From Algoriphagus aestuariicola (GTDB lineage: Bacteria > Bacteroidota > Bacteroidia > Cytophagales > Cyclobacteriaceae): a stretch of 64,000 nucleotides of DNA. The position numbers were made by a program, and so were the translations under genes. The stretch is from contig NZ_JAFKCW010000001.1 in the NCBI RefSeq assembly GCF_017254835.1, positions 1,040,964-1,104,963 on the forward strand. Reading direction: 5' to 3'. The notes under the pieces are model-generated. The model had not been told where the DNA came from. It made no database searches and was given only the letters and a program-made list of their open reading frames with translations. This document shows positions 8,707 to 18,616 of this stretch, piece by piece (within the stretch, counting starts at the first letter, position 1; the number at the start of each line of letters is the position of its first letter).

Positions 8707-9027
8707 TTAGGGGATCATTAACGTGTAGGTCATTCTCACCAGCGCTCCCAAAAAGGAAAAGATGCCCCCTGCCAGAACGTAGTTCAGGGTTCTTGTGTAG
8801 TAGCGATCGGCGTGCTCCCTATCGTACCTATTGTCAAGGATACGGTAGAGCGACACGACAAGCAGCACGATTCCTATCAGGGTCGCGACCAAGATGGATA
8901 TCGAAAAAAGCCCTCCCTTTTTGTCCTGCCTGACCAGGTCTGTGGCAAAATTCAGGACAAAGCCAAGAATGATCCCCGACGCGGTGACCAAAGGCTGTCG
9001 AAAATTGAAATTCTGGTCTCTTTCCAT
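8707..9027 (-). CDS. Small membrane protein, 106 residues, unknown function
   Basis: Three hydrophobic segments are seen: TASGIILGFVLNFA near 16-30, SISILVATLIGIVLLVVSL near 42-62, and YVLAGGIFSFLGALVRM near 84-100. A charged linker HADRYYTRT lies between the last two. I recognise no family. The stop codon is two bases from the amidohydrolase start, so both are probably made from one transcript. Confidence 0.7.
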   Translation of the reverse strand: MERDQNFNFRQPLVTASGIILGFVLNFATDLVRQDKKGGLFSISILVATLIGIVLLVVSLYRILDNRYDREHADRYYTRTLNYVLAGGIFSFLGALVRMTYTLMIP

Positions 9028-9289
9028 TTTCCAAAATATGGTGGATGCCCATCGGGACTGTCGCTATTCCTTGTCGGGCAAACTTGGTCCAAGTCTTAAA
9101 AAAGTGGAATATACAGTTTTTTTTTCAGTCAGTTTTGATTTCTGGGGAAAAGAAGCAGTCCCCGAGTTCCGAGGACGGGGGGGGAGTTAAGTCCCGAATT
9201 TTCAATGGGTGTTGGAACTGGGGGCGAACCCTGTGGCGATTTTATTGTGTATATTCCGAATCAGAAGTAGTTGATAAATTAGAAAATCC

Positions 9290-10711
9290 ATGTGTAAGTT
9301 TTTTGCTATTGTAGGTGTGGCCCTGATGTTTTTTTCATGCGCCACCGAGACACAGTCCTTGATTACGGCCGATAGTGATGAGGCTGAAAGGATCGCAAAG
9401 GAAGCCTATGTCTTTTCCTATCCCCTGTTGATGGGGTACCAAGCGCAGTACTACACCGCAATGCCCCAAAGCCCGGGTTATCGCGGACCACTAAACCAGG
9501 TTTCCAACGATACCATCCCAGCAGACGATACTCGGAAGGATGTGGTCACCATGAACGGAGACACGCCTTATTCGGCATTCGGTCTCGATTTAAGGGCCGA
9601 GCCCATGGTTCTATCGGTTCCCGAAATTAGCGATCGGTACTACGTGTTTCAGTGTGTTGACCTCTTTACACACAATTTTGCCTACATCGGCACCCGTAGC
9701 ACGGGAACGGAACCCGGGAATTACCTCTTTGTGGGGCCGGGATATCAGGGCGAAATTCCAGACGGAATGTTCTCGGGAATATTTCACAGCGAAAGCCAGT
9801 TCATCACCATCATAGGGAGGACGCAGCTCAAGGGGAAAGATGACCTTCCCAAGGTGCTGCAGATACAAAAAGGATACAAGCTCCAGACCCTGAGTGAATT
9901 CAACGGGAAAGAGCCCGTACCCGTACCCAAAATCGACTGGGTTCCGCTGGACCCCAAGGAGTTTTTGGACGCCAGGTTTATCAAATACGTCAATTTTTAC
10001 CTGACTATGGTAAAGCCCTATAACCCAGAGGACCTTGCGGCACTTCAGCGGTTTGAAAAGATCGGTATTTCTGCAGGGGCGGAGTTTGATTCCTCCAGGT
10101 ACAGCCCAGAAGTTCTTGCCGCCATCGATAGGGGAGTCAAAGCGGGGATTTCGGAAATACAGAATAAAGCCGAGAATATCTCCCAACGGGTAAATGGCTG
10201 GAATATGATGGACGCTTTTGGACCTAGGGAATTTTACAAGGGCGACTGGCTCCTGCGTGCCGCAGCGGTCATGGTGGGTATTTATGCAAACGACAAAGCC
10301 GAGGCCTTCTATCCAATCGCCTATGTGGATGCGGATGGGGAAACCCTGGACGGGAGCAAGCATCGCTACAAGGTCCGGTTCACCAAAGACAAGATGCCTC
10401 CGGCGAAATATTTCTGGTCCCTTACGATGTACAACAAACAAGCAGACGGGGTAGCGGGGTATATGGTCAAAAACCCGATCAACCGATTTTTGATCAATTC
10501 GACTACCGAGGGACTGGTGTACGACCGGGAAGGTGGGCTTACCGTTTACATTCAGCCAAATGAACCTGCTGATTTAAACGAGCAAGCCAACTGGCTGCCA
10601 GCGCCAAGCGAGCCATTTTATCTGGTTTTGAGGGTCTACGGCCCGGAACAGGCAGCCCTGGATGGATCTTGGGAGCCTCCTGCGATCGAGAAAAACGGAA
10701 AATCGGAATAA
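9290..10711 (+). CDS. DUF1254/DUF1214 domain lipoprotein
   Basis: 473 residues with a lipoprotein signal (lipobox FSC, Cys17). The N-terminal part has the DUF1254 pattern EAYVFSYPLLMGY and NGDTPYSAFGLDLRAEP. The C-terminal part has the DUF1214 region RYKVRFTKDKMPPAKYFWS through FYLVLRVYGPE. Proteins of this pair of domains are widespread and of unknown biochemical role. It is a single gene, divergent from the minus-strand pair at 7370-9027. Confidence 0.88.
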   Translation: MCKFFAIVGVALMFFSCATETQSLITADSDEAERIAKEAYVFSYPLLMGYQAQYYTAMPQSPGYRGPLNQVSNDTIPADDTRKDVVTMNGDTPYSAFGLDLRAEPMVLSVPEISDRYYVFQCVDLFTHNFAYIGTRSTGTEPGNYLFVGPGYQGEIPDGMFSGIFHSESQFITIIGRTQLKGKDDLPKVLQIQKGYKLQTLSEFNGKEPVPVPKIDWVPLDPKEFLDARFIKYVNFYLTMVKPYNPEDLAALQRFEKIGISAGAEFDSSRYSPEVLAAIDRGVKAGISEIQNKAENISQRVNGWNMMDAFGPREFYKGDWLLRAAAVMVGIYANDKAEAFYPIAYVDADGETLDGSKHRYKVRFTKDKMPPAKYFWSLTMYNKQADGVAGYMVKNPINRFLINSTTEGLVYDREGGLTVYIQPNEPADLNEQANWLPAPSEPFYLVLRVYGPEQAALDGSWEPPAIEKNGKSE

Positions 10712-11278
10712 CTGGATTGGGCATCAAGCCTGGTTTCCCGCTGGCTTTTAGAGATGGTCGGATGTTTGTCGCTCCAGGCGTTTTCTTGAACTAAAGGGCT
10801 TGTTTTCCGTCATTGACAAGGATTTGTTTATGGGCTGAAAGTCCCTTCCAACCTATTTCTTGGGCAATTTTCGTGTTTGGGTGTATGTTGTCAAAAGAAT
10901 TGGAATTTCGAGCTTAACATATTTGGCCTTTTTTTGTTTCATCTCTGGAAGCCAACAATTGCTTTTTCCAATCGCCTACGTTTTGGGCGCGGGGTTGAAA
11001 GCCAATGGAATTCCTGCCAGCATCACCCAAAAATACAGGTATAAGCGATTTGTTCCGAGTAATTGGCCATCTTCAGAAGGTTGCCGTTTTTACGGAATTA
11101 TGGCTTGGTATAATCCTAAAGAAAAGAATGTTTAGTGGAGAATGGCATTGATCAAAAGGTATGGTCAAAAAGGTTTGCCTATGGGCAGAAAATGCGAATA
11201 GAAATACGGGTGGGCTTCATTGTAACCGCAGAATTGATTTCTACACCCATTGCAGGAGTGGCATAAAAAAAGTCGAAA
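10712..11278. other. Intergenic, no confident gene
   Basis: An open frame at 10860-11135 has one hydrophobic stretch but no family likeness, and ends in a low-quality tail. I do not call it. No terminator or repeat was recognised after the DUF1214 gene. Confidence 0.4.
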
Positions 11279-11848
11279 ATGAAGGATTTTAGTTGGTTGG
11301 AGACAAACCGTACCATCATGAGGAAGCTCACTTTTAGAGATGCGGAGGATTTCTATACCCTGAATTTGGATCAAGACGTCATTAGATTCACTGGGGACAA
11401 ACCATTTGAAAGCGTGGAGGCTGCCAGGGATTTTCTCGACGCGTATGGGCAGTACAAAAGTTTTGGTGTTGGACGCCTTGCCGTGGTTGAAAAGGCAAAC
11501 TTGAGATTTTTGGGCTGGTGCGGACTCGCGTATCGTCCTGAGTTGGATGAATACGATATTGGTTTTAGGTTTTACAGGCGATACTGGAATAGGGGATTTG
11601 CCACGGAAACCGCCGGAAAATGCCTCGAATTTGGATTTCAGGAATTGGGGATTCAAAAAGTCGTCGGAAGAGTCATGGAGAAAAATGGGGCTTCGATCAG
11701 AGTCCTGGAGAAAATCGGAATGGACTTTAAGGACAGGTGTGACTTTGATGGAAATCCCGGCTTACTCTACGAAATCTTCAGCAATGGCCTATCAGGTGGC
11801 AAGGGGACTATCAGTCCCCTAAAGGCGGCCCCTTCGAGGTTCTTGTAA
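11279..11848 (+). CDS. GNAT-family N-acetyltransferase (RimJ/RimL-like)
   Basis: The 189-residue protein opens with ETNRTIMRKLTFRDAEDFY, the usual start of the RimJ/RimL branch. It carries the acetyl-CoA region IGFRFYRRYWNRGFATE and the following GIQKVVGRVMEKNGASIRV, where Asn-Xaa-Xaa-Ser is typical. It should acetylate an amine on a protein or small molecule; the target is unknown. The last 20 residues (SGGKGTISPLKAAPSRFL) are low in family likeness and may be read-through into intergenic sequence after loss of the original stop. Confidence 0.85.
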   Translation: MKDFSWLETNRTIMRKLTFRDAEDFYTLNLDQDVIRFTGDKPFESVEAARDFLDAYGQYKSFGVGRLAVVEKANLRFLGWCGLAYRPELDEYDIGFRFYRRYWNRGFATETAGKCLEFGFQELGIQKVVGRVMEKNGASIRVLEKIGMDFKDRCDFDGNPGLLYEIFSNGLSGGKGTISPLKAAPSRFL

Positions 11849-12078
11849 TTCACTGCCACTTTTGAAACCTGAACGAAGCAAAAGTCTTTCCCTCGGCATG
11901 GAATGTAAAAAGACTGGGGCCAATCTAAAAGACCTTGATCGAATGGAGGAATCTCCCAAGGATGGATCACTGCTCCATTGATGCGTTTGCGAAGTCATTT
12001 GTCACTTGTACAAGCTCCCGGCAGCTGCTGTCCAAGGTTGCGGCATCACTCAGTTAGCCCTCCAATCCATCTACCCAA

Positions 12079-12421
12079 TCATACCTCATCAAAAATCCGC
12101 ATCGCCAGAAGTCCGTTTCCCACGGCTCCGCCTGCTCGGATAGCGGAGGCTATGAACACGGTTTCGGCAACTTCCTCCTTGGTGGCACCGGCCTTTTTTG
12201 CGTTTTGGATATGGGATTCCATGCAATAGGCACATTGTGTGGTCAATGCCACGGCAATGGACATCAGTTCCCTGTATTTGACGGGTATCAGGCCATCTGT
12301 GCGTTCGGCGGTGTGTTTTAGCTGCCGACTCTCTTGGTGCAGATTCCAGTAGTTCTTTGGTGTAGGTTCGGTCTTTTGGGTTTGATGATTGGAAGGATGC
12401 TTTCCGGGCGGAGTATTCCAA
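12079..12421 (-). pseudogene. Carboxymuconolactone decarboxylase/AhpD-like gene, frameshifted
   Basis: The C-terminal frame (12079 upward) reads DGLIPVKYRELMSIAVALTT, then QCAYCMESHIQNAKKAGATK and a Gly/Ala-rich helix, a clear AhpD-type core with the CxxC redox pair. Its open frame continues upstream without a start. The likely N-terminus (TYTKELLESAPRE) lies in another frame that starts with ATG at 12421, so a one-base shift near 12310-12325 would join them at the right spacing. Alternatively the core is a 5'-truncated fragment joined to foreign DNA at about 12330. Confidence 0.5.
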
Positions 12422-12866
12422 AGAAGTATTTAAGATGAGCCTGAAAGAACTGGAGGGATTTCCGCACTATGCCTGCGTGTATTTTGATGAACAAGAGGAA
12501 GATATGACCCTCAGCGCCATGACCGACTTTGGGTACGACAACTTGGTCAAGGAACTGGTCAGCATGGGAATTGACGCTCCAACCGAGCCGGACATTCGCT
12601 TGCATATCTCCATGAAATCAGCCATCCGCGAAATAACCGGATGAGATCCCGAGTTGCTCCCTTTCGAAAGCTATTTCGGCCAGGAACCTGTTGAGGATAA
12701 AAACAGTCCGGAGCTGGATGCGTTGAATGCGTTTTTGGCAGAGCTGATGCCCGCGATCAACTCCAAAGCAGAAGTCGATCTGGATGAATTGATCCGTAAA
12801 ACGGGGGCAGACCCCGTTGCGGCGAGGGCGATTAATGGGGATTTGATGAGAAAATTGAATAGATGA
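12369..12866 (+). pseudogene. Unknown gene interrupted by an in-frame TGA
   Basis: One reading frame runs from about 12366 to 12866 with a single stop, TGA at 12642-12644. Both halves read like normal protein: before the stop MSLKELEGFPHYACVYFDEQ and onward from ATG 12435; after it ESYFGQEPVEDKNSPELDAL to the end. Sequence upstream of the ATG (FDDWKDAFRAEYSKEVFK) is also protein-like, so the true start may be lost. No family recognised. It overlaps the 5' end of the damaged AhpD-like gene on the other strand, which points to a rearranged, decaying locus. Confidence 0.45.
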
Positions 12867-13076
12867 AGGTGACAAGTGACAAAGTGGCTCCGTTTCCTGA
12901 GCATGTCAAGGCTGCCCAGCTATTGTCTAATTAACCATCCAATAACCACTTTCCCCAAAACGCTTTAATCTCCAACAAACAGGCTTCGAGGGGTATTTTT
13001 TCAGCTTCACTTATTTTTTTTTTCCGAATCTAAGGCCTGACTTCAATTTGGTGGCATCAAACATTTCCATGGAAAG

Positions 13077-14420
13077 ATGTCATACAACCATTTGCGCCAA
13101 CTATCCCTTACTTTAATTGCCTTATTTCTCGCTGTAATCCCGCTGATGGGGCAAAAAGTCTCCGTCCGAAATTTTGGGGATATTTTGGACTTTGCCTATA
13201 CCCAGTCCGATGAGAAACAGCTATGGGAGCTCCAGCGTCTTCAGGAAGAATCCTCCCAACGGGAATCCAAATCCGAGCTTTTGCCTAGGCTGAGGGCTTA
13301 TGGCAACTGGGACAATTATCTGGAGCTTCCCGTTCAACTTCTCCCTTCGGAGTCAGTGGGGGGAGAACCTGGAACTTTTACCGAAATCCGATTTGGCACC
13401 AAGTATCAAGTCAACCTCGGGTTGGAGTTTTCCATACCGTTAGTAGACCTGGAACTTTGGAATCGAATCAAGACCGACCGCCTCAAGTATGAAGTAGCCA
13501 AGGAGGATATTTCCAGTCAGGAACATGCTTGGGTAGAGCAGCTCGCCAGGTCATATTATCTTCTTTTGCTCCACAAGGAAAGTCTGGAGTTGGCGAAAAA
13601 TCGGTACGTCCTATCTGATTCGATTTATCGATTGGCAAAAGCAAAGTTTGAAATCGGAGAGCTGGAGCCTCTTCCCTTTCACAGGATCGAAGCGTCTGCA
13701 CGATCCGCCAAAAACCAGGTTTTCAACCAAGAAAAACAAGTGAAAACCGCCTTGAACAGTCTTAACCGGCTGATAGGTGCAGATCAAACGTCGGAGTTTG
13801 AATTTCTGGACCAACTTGCTGATCAACAACCCGAGATACTTACAGCCGACTATGATTTGGAGCAATTGCCCGAATGGAAAATGGCTCAACACAGAGTCGA
13901 CTTGAATGAACAGGCTCTCAAGCAATCCAGAACAAGCCATCTTCCGACCCTGATGGCCACTGGGAGCTTTTATCAACAAACACTCGGTAACCAGTTGAAC
14001 CTTCAGGATGCGAGTTCTTTTGAGGTGGGCGTTTGGGGCCTTCGGCTGGAGTGGGATATTTTCCAAGGGGGTAAGCAGAAAACCAAAACCAAAACTGCGG
14101 CCCTTGATTACCAAATCGCCCAAAAACAGCTGGAGGTGACCAGGCAAGCTCTGGTGCAGGAAAAACTGGATCTGGAAGCTGAAATAGTCCACAATCAGGC
14201 TTTAGCAACCGGTTTTCTGCCCTTGCTTTCGGTATACGAATCCAACTATCGCCTTGCGGGAATTCAATGGGCCGAAGGTTTTATCCCTGTGGATGAATTG
14301 CTGCAGGTAGAAAATGAATGGATCGACCAACAGCTGGACTACCTACTCGCCTTGTCTGAACTCGCTACTTCCAAAGCATTGGTTTCCATTCGCAACCATT
14401 CCTATTCTCAACAACCCTGA
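13077..14420 (+). CDS. TolC-family outer-membrane efflux protein
   Basis: 447 residues with a signal peptide ending near PLMGQ. Two long alpha-helical repeats of the OEP domain are visible, the second opening with EWKMAQHRVDLNEQALKQSR and LPTLMATGSFYQQ, which is typical for TolC channels. It should form the outer-membrane exit duct of the exporter encoded next. The gene is 11 bases upstream of the adaptor gene and starts a six-gene same-strand run to 19399. Confidence 0.92.
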   Translation: MSYNHLRQLSLTLIALFLAVIPLMGQKVSVRNFGDILDFAYTQSDEKQLWELQRLQEESSQRESKSELLPRLRAYGNWDNYLELPVQLLPSESVGGEPGTFTEIRFGTKYQVNLGLEFSIPLVDLELWNRIKTDRLKYEVAKEDISSQEHAWVEQLARSYYLLLLHKESLELAKNRYVLSDSIYRLAKAKFEIGELEPLPFHRIEASARSAKNQVFNQEKQVKTALNSLNRLIGADQTSEFEFLDQLADQQPEILTADYDLEQLPEWKMAQHRVDLNEQALKQSRTSHLPTLMATGSFYQQTLGNQLNLQDASSFEVGVWGLRLEWDIFQGGKQKTKTKTAALDYQIAQKQLEVTRQALVQEKLDLEAEIVHNQALATGFLPLLSVYESNYRLAGIQWAEGFIPVDELLQVENEWIDQQLDYLLALSELATSKALVSIRNHSYSQQP

Positions 14421-14431
14421 ATCCTATACCC

Positions 14432-15526
14432 ATGAATAAATTACGCCAAACAATCGGCCTCGCATGGATTGCCACTGCAGTTTCCTGCGCAAATCCGGAA
14501 ACGATCCAGCCTGAAACCAAATCGGTAATGGAAGCTGTTTATGCCTCCGGCTTTCTGGAAGCCATTGGCCAAGTTGAACTTAGGTCCCAGACCGAAGGCG
14601 TCTTGCAGAATGAATTTGGTACGGAAGGGGAAAAAGTCCAAAATGGGCAGGTTCTGTTTACCATTTCAGGTTTAGCCTTGGATAGCAGACTTCAGACTGC
14701 ACAACAGCAATTCGAACTTGCCAAAATCAATGCCTCGCCTTCCAGCCCGGTATTAGCAGAATACCTTCAGGGAGTCAAAATCGCAGAAGAGCAATATCGT
14801 GCCGATTCGTTGACGTGGCTACGCCAGTCAAGACTCTACGAGCAAAAAGCAGTTTCCGTCTCACAATTCGAGTCGGCGGAAACGGCTTTTGAAAGCTCCA
14901 AACAGAATTGGAAAAGAAGCCAAAGCCAACTGAAAAGCAAAAGGGACCAAGTCCTGATGGATTTGGAATCGACCCGTAAAGACCTGCTCCTGCTTCAGGA
15001 TGAGTTGGACCATTACAAAGTCCGAAGCGACCGGGATGGAGTCTTTTTCCATTCTGAAGCCGAGATTGGAGAATTCATCAAAAAAGGCGACGTCTTGGCC
15101 ACCCTTGGTACAGACCGTGGATTTATCGGAAGTCTCAAGATTGACGAGCAGGACATCAGCAGAATCAGCTTAGGTCAAAAAGTACTGCTGGAAATGGATG
15201 CTTTTCCCGGAGAGACCTTTCAGGCAGAGCTCACCAAAATCTACTCCAAAGTCGATCCGATGGACCAGATGCTCCGAGTCGATGCCCGCCTGAAAGACAC
15301 CTTGCCTTCCAGGCTGATCGGATTGGCTTTGGAGGCAAACATCCTGGTGCGGGAGAAAAGTGAGGCATTGGTGATACCCGGAAGTTTGCTTTTGCCAGGG
15401 GACAGCGTGCTGATACTCCATGATGGAAAAACCCGGAAAGTAAAAGTAAGCCCCGGTATCAGAACATTGACAGAAGTGGAAATTTTGGACGGGTTGAGTA
15501 AAGACTCAAATCTGATCAAGCCATGA
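14432..15526 (+). CDS. Membrane-fusion (HlyD/MacA-like) periplasmic adaptor, lipoprotein
   Basis: 364 residues, with a lipobox at VSC (Cys19). The biotinyl-lipoyl half-motif VELRSQTEGVLQNEFGTEGE lies near residue 50. A helical hairpin follows from about 85 to 190 (Gln/Ser/Lys-rich coiled coil). The second half-motif RSDRDGVFFHSEAEIGEFIK and the beta-barrel come next. It links inner-membrane permease and TolC. Its stop overlaps the permease start by four bases (ATGA), indicating coupled translation. Confidence 0.92.
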   Translation: MNKLRQTIGLAWIATAVSCANPETIQPETKSVMEAVYASGFLEAIGQVELRSQTEGVLQNEFGTEGEKVQNGQVLFTISGLALDSRLQTAQQQFELAKINASPSSPVLAEYLQGVKIAEEQYRADSLTWLRQSRLYEQKAVSVSQFESAETAFESSKQNWKRSQSQLKSKRDQVLMDLESTRKDLLLLQDELDHYKVRSDRDGVFFHSEAEIGEFIKKGDVLATLGTDRGFIGSLKIDEQDISRISLGQKVLLEMDAFPGETFQAELTKIYSKVDPMDQMLRVDARLKDTLPSRLIGLALEANILVREKSEALVIPGSLLLPGDSVLILHDGKTRKVKVSPGIRTLTEVEILDGLSKDSNLIKP

Positions 15527-16770
15527 ATGTCATCCTCACGATAGCCAAAACCCACCTGCTTTCCAAGCCGAAGCAGACCCTGGTCGCCATGCTGGGTGTG
15601 ACTTTTGGCATTGGCATGTTCATCATGATGATCAGCCTGATGACGGGGCTAAACAATTTCACGGAGGATCTTACCAAAATTTCCTCTGCCGATATCCGGT
15701 TGTACAAGGATGTCACCGAACCCCGATCGACGATTTTGGATAGAATTCATCCAATTGGGCTAAACCACGTCCACAGCGTAAAGCCAAAAAACGAGTCCGA
15801 CAAAATCAGAAATGCCCGCCAAATCGCGGAGATATTGCGGGAGGATCCGGAAATCATTGGGGTAGCACCAAGACTAACGAGTCAGGTATTCTATAATTTC
15901 GGACCGGTAAAGCTGAATGGATCTGTTGCAGGGGTGGATATCCTGGAAGAAGACAAGCTTTTCAACCTCAGCTCCAAAATGAAGGCAGGATCACTTTCTG
16001 CCCTCATTACCACTTCCAACGGTTTGATCATCGGTTCGGGCTTGGCAAAAAAGCTTTCCGCCAAGCTTGGTGACCTGCTTATCCTGACCACGCCGCAGGG
16101 TGTTACCTATTCGATGAAAGTCGTGGGAATCTTTCAACTGGGATTGGGCGAGATAGACAATGTAAGAAGCTATTCCAACATCTCCACCGTCCAAAAACTC
16201 CTGGGAAAAGACGCCGGGTACATCACTGACCTCAACATCAAAACAACCGATTATCGATCTGCCAAACTCAAGGCAGAGAAAATTCAGGCGACTTTTGGAG
16301 AGAAGGCTGAAGACTGGGAAACAGCTAATTCTACCCTCCTGGCCGGAGCGATCATCCGGGATATCATGACCTATTCCGTATCCATCACGCTTCTGATCGT
16401 CGCGGGATTTGGAATCTATAACATTCTCAACATGACGATTTACAATAAAATGAAAGACATCGCAATTCTAAAAGCGACAGGCTTCGCAGCCAAAGATGTG
16501 ACAGCGATATTCCTGACCCAATCCTTGATTATCGGGCTTCTGGGAAGTCTGATGGGACTGATTATGGGATTTGTTTTCTCTCTTCTCTTGGCACAGGTGC
16601 CTTTTGATGGAGGGGAATTACTTGCATTGGATTCCCTTCCGATCAATTTCGACCCCCAGTATTATGTCATCGGAATTGTCTTTGGCGTATTGACTACCGC
16701 ATTGGCGGGCTGGATTCCCTCCCGGAAAGCCGGATACATTGATCCTATTGAAATAATCCGAGGAATCTAA
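15523..16770 (+). CDS. ABC transporter permease, MacB/LolC type
   Basis: 415 residues: an N-terminal membrane segment (TLVAMLGVTFGIGMFIMMIS), a periplasmic MacB-like domain to about residue 265, and three C-terminal membrane segments with the FtsX signature (MKDIAILKATGFAAKDVTAI). It is the inner-membrane part of the exporter and lies between the adaptor and ATPase genes with spacings of -4 and +2 bases. Substrate is unknown; drugs, peptides or lipoproteins are all possible for this fold. Confidence 0.93.
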   Translation: MNVILTIAKTHLLSKPKQTLVAMLGVTFGIGMFIMMISLMTGLNNFTEDLTKISSADIRLYKDVTEPRSTILDRIHPIGLNHVHSVKPKNESDKIRNARQIAEILREDPEIIGVAPRLTSQVFYNFGPVKLNGSVAGVDILEEDKLFNLSSKMKAGSLSALITTSNGLIIGSGLAKKLSAKLGDLLILTTPQGVTYSMKVVGIFQLGLGEIDNVRSYSNISTVQKLLGKDAGYITDLNIKTTDYRSAKLKAEKIQATFGEKAEDWETANSTLLAGAIIRDIMTYSVSITLLIVAGFGIYNILNMTIYNKMKDIAILKATGFAAKDVTAIFLTQSLIIGLLGSLMGLIMGFVFSLLLAQVPFDGGELLALDSLPINFDPQYYVIGIVFGVLTTALAGWIPSRKAGYIDPIEIIRGI

Positions 16771-16772
16771 CC

Positions 16773-17450
16773 ATGAAAAGTGTCTTACTTAAAACCCAGG
16801 GGATTACCAAATACTTCCATGATCCATACACCTTCCAAGTCTTGAAGGATATCGATATGGAAGTCTACAAGGGCGAATTTCTCAGCCTGGTTGGCAAATC
16901 GGGCAGTGGAAAGTCCACGCTGCTTTATTTGCTGAGCACAATGGATATGGATTTTGGAGGCAAACTTAACATCAACTCCGAAGAACTGACCGGTAAATCC
17001 CCCGATTACCTGGCGAGGTTTCGAAATGAACATATAGGTTTCGTTTTTCAGTTTCATTTTCTTCTTCCTGAGTTTACCGCCCTGGAAAACGTGATGATTC
17101 CTGCACTGAAGCTGGGAAAATTCTCCGAAGCCAAGATCAAAACCAAAGCCATGGAAAAGCTTGATCTGTTGGGTATAGCCGATCAGGCATCCAAGGTATC
17201 CTCCAAACTTTCGGGTGGACAGCAGCAAAGGGTGGCGATTGCAAGGGCACTAATCAACGATCCTCTGATCATCATGGGCGACGAACCAACCGGAAACCTA
17301 GATTCAATAAATTCGAAGATAGTTTTTGATACCTTTAAACGCCTAACACGTGATTTGGGCCAGACCATTATCGCCGTGACACATGATGAGGATTTTGCGT
17401 CCAGAACCGATCGAACCATTGAAATGAAAGATGGAAAAATCACGAGTTGA
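16773..17450 (+). CDS. ABC transporter ATP-binding protein, MacB/LolD type
   Basis: 225 residues carrying all ABC motifs in order: Walker A GKSGSGKST near residue 42, the Q-loop in FVFQFHFLLPEFTALENV, the signature LSGGQQQRVAIARAL near 146, Walker B LIIMGDEPTGNLD and the H-loop VTHD. The Q-loop continuation and the absence of membrane segments place it with LolD/MacB-type ATPases. It begins two bases after the permease stop and powers that permease. Confidence 0.95.
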   Translation: MKSVLLKTQGITKYFHDPYTFQVLKDIDMEVYKGEFLSLVGKSGSGKSTLLYLLSTMDMDFGGKLNINSEELTGKSPDYLARFRNEHIGFVFQFHFLLPEFTALENVMIPALKLGKFSEAKIKTKAMEKLDLLGIADQASKVSSKLSGGQQQRVAIARALINDPLIIMGDEPTGNLDSINSKIVFDTFKRLTRDLGQTIIAVTHDEDFASRTDRTIEMKDGKITS

Positions 17451-17584
17451 ATCTGGGTTTTGGGAAGTTGTCATCTCAGGCAGGTTTTATCAAAACATCG
17501 CCTTTATCAAAGGTTTCGACAGGAGTATTGCACGATTGGAGCAAATAGAAAAAGACCTTAAAAAGACAGGCAAAAAAGAGGGTG

Positions 17585-18607
17585 ATGAAGCTGAGAAAAA
17601 ACTTCGGGATCGAGTATAGCTTGATTATCGCAATCACGCTGATCAGCGGTCTGGTTCGCTATTCCATTTGGGACAAGCTCGAGGTCATTGGCCCATTTCC
17701 GGCTGAGTCTATCTTATACACATTTCTGTTTTTATCGTTTACGTGGGAGTTTTTCAGGGGAATGAATGCCTATCTGAACAAGGTTATCCCATTTACGGAT
17801 CGGTTTCTCCTAAGGCTGAATACGCAATTGGTGTTAGGTGTTGCATATATGCTTACCATTAACCGCCTGCTTTTTTCATTGGCGGGAAAATACTTGGAAG
17901 GGGCCATGTCGGTCATGTTCAGCCTGTCCACAAATGCTGTGTTTATCGTTCTGTCATTTCTGATCAACAGTATATTCGTAGGGAAACACTTCTTCGACGA
18001 ATGGAAAAAAAGTATTCTCCGGGCTGAGCGATTGGAAAAGGAAAAGACCCAGGTACAGTTTGACAATCTCAAAAACCAGCTCAATCCCCATTTTCTGTTT
18101 AATTCACTCAGTTCGCTTCACAGTTTGATTTTTGACAATCCTAACCTTGCATCGGAGTATGTCAACAACCTTTCAAAAGTCTATCGCTACGTCCTCAAAT
18201 ATGAAAGTCAGTCCCTTGTTTCTATTCGGGAAGAACTTGATTTTATCGGACACTTCATCTTCTTGCTAAAAACTAGGTTTGGCAATGCGATTGAGATCCA
18301 AACGGATATTTCTGAGGGAGTGATGGATCAGGGAATTGCTCCTGTTTCTCTTCAGGTTTTGCTCGAAAATTGCATTAAACACAACGCCATAGACCCGGAG
18401 CATCCCTTGAAAATCGATATTTACTCCAAAGAAAATTACCTTGTCGTAAGAAACTCAAGGCATCCTAAAGTTTCGGTTATTGCATCAAACAAGCAAGGTC
18501 TCGCCAATCTGGAAAAGCTGTATGGCTTCCTCTCAACGCATCCGGTTCAGATCAAAATGACGGATGAAAACTATACAGTAGCGATCCCTTTAATCTCAAG
18601 GTACTGA
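17585..18607 (+). CDS. LytS-type sensor histidine kinase
   Basis: About 340 residues with four N-terminal membrane segments, then the His_kinase domain: phospho-acceptor His in NQLNPHFLFNSLSSLHSL and an N-box LLENCIKHNAI, with a short C-terminal ATPase fold ending QGLANLEKLYGFL. ATG 17585 is used; a GTG three bases earlier is also possible. It follows the exporter ATPase by 134 bases on the same strand and precedes its LytTR partner by nine bases, so this system probably senses something connected with the exporter. Confidence 0.9.
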   Translation: MKLRKNFGIEYSLIIAITLISGLVRYSIWDKLEVIGPFPAESILYTFLFLSFTWEFFRGMNAYLNKVIPFTDRFLLRLNTQLVLGVAYMLTINRLLFSLAGKYLEGAMSVMFSLSTNAVFIVLSFLINSIFVGKHFFDEWKKSILRAERLEKEKTQVQFDNLKNQLNPHFLFNSLSSLHSLIFDNPNLASEYVNNLSKVYRYVLKYESQSLVSIREELDFIGHFIFLLKTRFGNAIEIQTDISEGVMDQGIAPVSLQVLLENCIKHNAIDPEHPLKIDIYSKENYLVVRNSRHPKVSVIASNKQGLANLEKLYGFLSTHPVQIKMTDENYTVAIPLISRY

Positions 18608-18616
18608 CCCAGCGTT

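Noticed and set aside
9180-9245. GGGGGCGAACCCTG-like text considered as part of a tRNA
   Set aside because: No acceptor or anticodon arms can be drawn around it.
10860-11135. Open frame of 91 codons with a hydrophobic stretch
   Set aside because: No family likeness, irregular composition and low-quality C-terminus; lies in a gene-poor stretch and has no supporting neighbour.
11767-11970. Minus-strand frame opening IHPWEIPPFDQGLLDWPQS
   Set aside because: Partly protein-like, but overlaps the acetyltransferase end, lacks a matching family and turns into antisense; possibly a scrap, not enough to call.
17431-17619. Short frame between the ATPase and kinase genes
   Set aside because: Overlaps both neighbours in another frame, charged low-complexity end, no family; treated as the gap between two genes.
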